Part shown: one piece after another, positions 6,486 to 7,132 of the stretch
Position numbering within the stretch: position 1 is the first letter of the stretch
How the letters are laid out: every line of letters starts with the position of its first letter
Source: Chloroflexota bacterium
GTDB lineage: Bacteria; Chloroflexota; Anaerolineae; Ardenticatenales; Ardenticatenaceae
Direction: 5' to 3'
Assembly: GCA_003520455.1 (NCBI GenBank)
Contig: DOUV01000688.1
Span: 1-7,132, forward strand
DNA length: 7,132 bases
Translations under genes and position numbers: made by a program
Notes under the pieces: model-generated
The model's database searches: none
The model's input: only the letters and a program-made list of their open reading frames with translations
What the model was told of the DNA's origin: nothing

Positions 6486-6935
6486 TCAGGCCGGTTTCTC
6501 GGCGGGCTCAAAGCGGAGTTGGAACTGGCCAAAGCGGACGATAGCATCCGGTTGGAGGCGCATCGGCTGGTGCGGATGCAAGCGCACCCCGTTGACGTAG
6601 GTGCCGTTCAGGCTCTGCAGGTCTTCCAGATAGAGGGTGTTGTCCCGTTGCAGGAGCTGCGCGTGGCGGCGCGAGACACCGGCGCTGAGGGCACCGTAGG
6701 GGTTGAGATCCACATCAGGACGGAGGTCGACTGTGTGATCGGCACGGCCAAAGATGAGCACCGGGTCGGGGGGGAGGACCAACTGTTGGCCACTGTCCAG
6801 CAGATGACAGCGCACGGTCCGTTGCGGCTCGTGCCCGCGCCAGGCCAGGCGGCGCTCGCGGAGATCGGCGCTGCACCGGCCGCAGAAGAGGGTGTTGGGC
6901 AGGTTGCCTGTTCCGCACTCAGGGCACGCGATCAC
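6486..6935 (-). CDS. Zinc-ribbon and FHA-domain protein
   Basis: 149 residues from a GTG start. Residues 4-21 hold two CxxC pairs (C4-PE-C7 and C18-GR-C21), a short zinc ribbon of the kind that often begins bacterial FHA proteins. Residues about 40-143 form a forkhead-associated domain with its hallmark residues: G63-R64, S88-R89-R90-H91 and N110-G111-T112 followed by YVNG. FHA domains bind phosphothreonine peptides, so the protein likely reads Ser/Thr kinase signals. No kinase or phosphatase gene is visible in the window. No membrane segment is seen; it should be cytosolic. The start overlaps the end of the VWA-type gene by 17 bases and the 81-residue gene follows 21 bases later, so the three are probably one transcript. 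The partner and target are unknown. Confidence 0.92.
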   Translation of the reverse strand: MIACPECGTGNLPNTLFCGRCSADLRERRLAWRGHEPQRTVRCHLLDSGQQLVLPPDPVLIFGRADHTVDLRPDVDLNPYGALSAGVSRRHAQLLQRDNTLYLEDLQSLNGTYVNGVRLHPHQPMRLQPDAIVRFGQFQLRFEPAEKPA

Positions 6936-7132
6936 GATTCCTCCCGTTGGGTGGTGGCAGTCCCAGGTCGCGGCTCCCGTACTTGATGCGCTTGCTGCCA
7001 TCCGGTGAGAGTTGCCCGGTGGCGGCGATGATCTCCAGCTCCCGCTGCGTGGTGCGGGCCAGTTCGACCTCGCCCATCTCGAGGAAGCGCGTCGCCAGCA
7101 AGCCCAGGTTGCGACGCGCGCTGGTCACGTCG
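6919..7132 (-). CDS. C-terminal end of a probable VWA-domain protein (5' partial)
   Basis: Only the last 70 or so residues are in the window; the frame stays open to the edge, and the GTG at 7128 is internal. The visible part is helical: RNLGLLATRFLEMGEVELA, then QRELEIIAATGQLSPDGSKRIKYGSRDL. The pattern ATRxLxxGE...LA...G-S-KRIKY-TR resembles the tail of the bacterial VWA-domain proteins that have a von Willebrand A domain near the N terminus and often stand next to FHA genes. The VWA domain itself is outside the window, so this is recognition from the tail and the neighbour only. A Pro- and Arg-rich end (PPPNGRNRDRVP) overlaps the FHA gene by 17 bases, consistent with translational coupling. 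Confidence 0.7.
   Translation of the reverse strand, partial: DVTSARRNLGLLATRFLEMGEVELARTTQRELEIIAATGQLSPDGSKRIKYGSRDLGLPPPNGRNRDRVP
6940..6945 (-). promoter_or_regulatory. Ribosome binding site fixing the GTG start of the FHA gene
   Basis: GGGAGG on the minus strand lies four bases before GTG (6935-6933). It favours this start over an ATG-like upstream extension to 7001, which would run through the upstream gene. The resulting protein begins right before the first CxxC. Confidence 0.75.

Noticed and set aside
6063..6986. Plus-strand open frame of 307 codons
   Set aside because: It lies opposite the FHA and 81-residue genes and begins inside the terminator hairpin. The minus-strand frames have recognisable domains and ribosome sites; this one has neither.
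1..7132. CRISPR arrays, tRNA or rRNA genes
   Set aside because: No regularly spaced direct repeats, cloverleaf-like arms or ribosomal RNA stretches were seen by eye.

Overview
The window is GC-rich bacterial DNA. The dense, overlapping gene layout, the AGGAG-type ribosome sites and the GTG starts all look bacterial. The gene mix is a CDC48-type ATPase, a gas-vesicle accessory cluster and a VWA/FHA pair. I tentatively think of Chloroflexota or a similar GC-rich lineage, but no marker here fixes the taxon.

Positions 2-5996, plus strand, look like one operon of six genes with gaps of at most 22 bases or short overlaps. First is the 3' part of a gene for a CDC48/p97/VAT-like tandem AAA+ ATPase. 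It is interrupted in frame by a 263-residue intein (521-1309), placed exactly at the first-ring pore loop. Five gas-vesicle genes follow: a GvpF/GvpL protein fused to a C-terminal J domain, a second GvpF/L (gvpL position), a small GvpA-superfamily protein best matching GvpS, a third GvpF/L, and GvpK. The L-S-K order matches known bacterial gvp clusters, with an extra F/L gene between S and K. The shell gene gvpA and gvpN, gvpG and gvpO are not in the window; if present they lie upstream or elsewhere.

Positions 5997-6218 are a non-coding gap between convergent operons. It holds three hairpins: a 9-bp stem just after gvpK, a 12-bp GC-rich terminator-like stem followed by a T-rich stretch, and a 12-bp inverted repeat near the end of the opposing operon.

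Positions 6219-7132, minus strand, hold a second operon, read from right to left: the C-terminal tail of a probable VWA-domain protein, a zinc-ribbon plus FHA-domain protein that overlaps it, and an 81-residue protein I do not recognise.

The most interesting idea is a gas-vesicle assembly module built around protein quality control. An unfoldase-type ATPase is co-transcribed with a GvpF/L that carries its own Hsp70-recruiting J domain, and the ATPase can work only after protein splicing. The sequence shows the gene order, the fusion and the intein; the functional link is inference.
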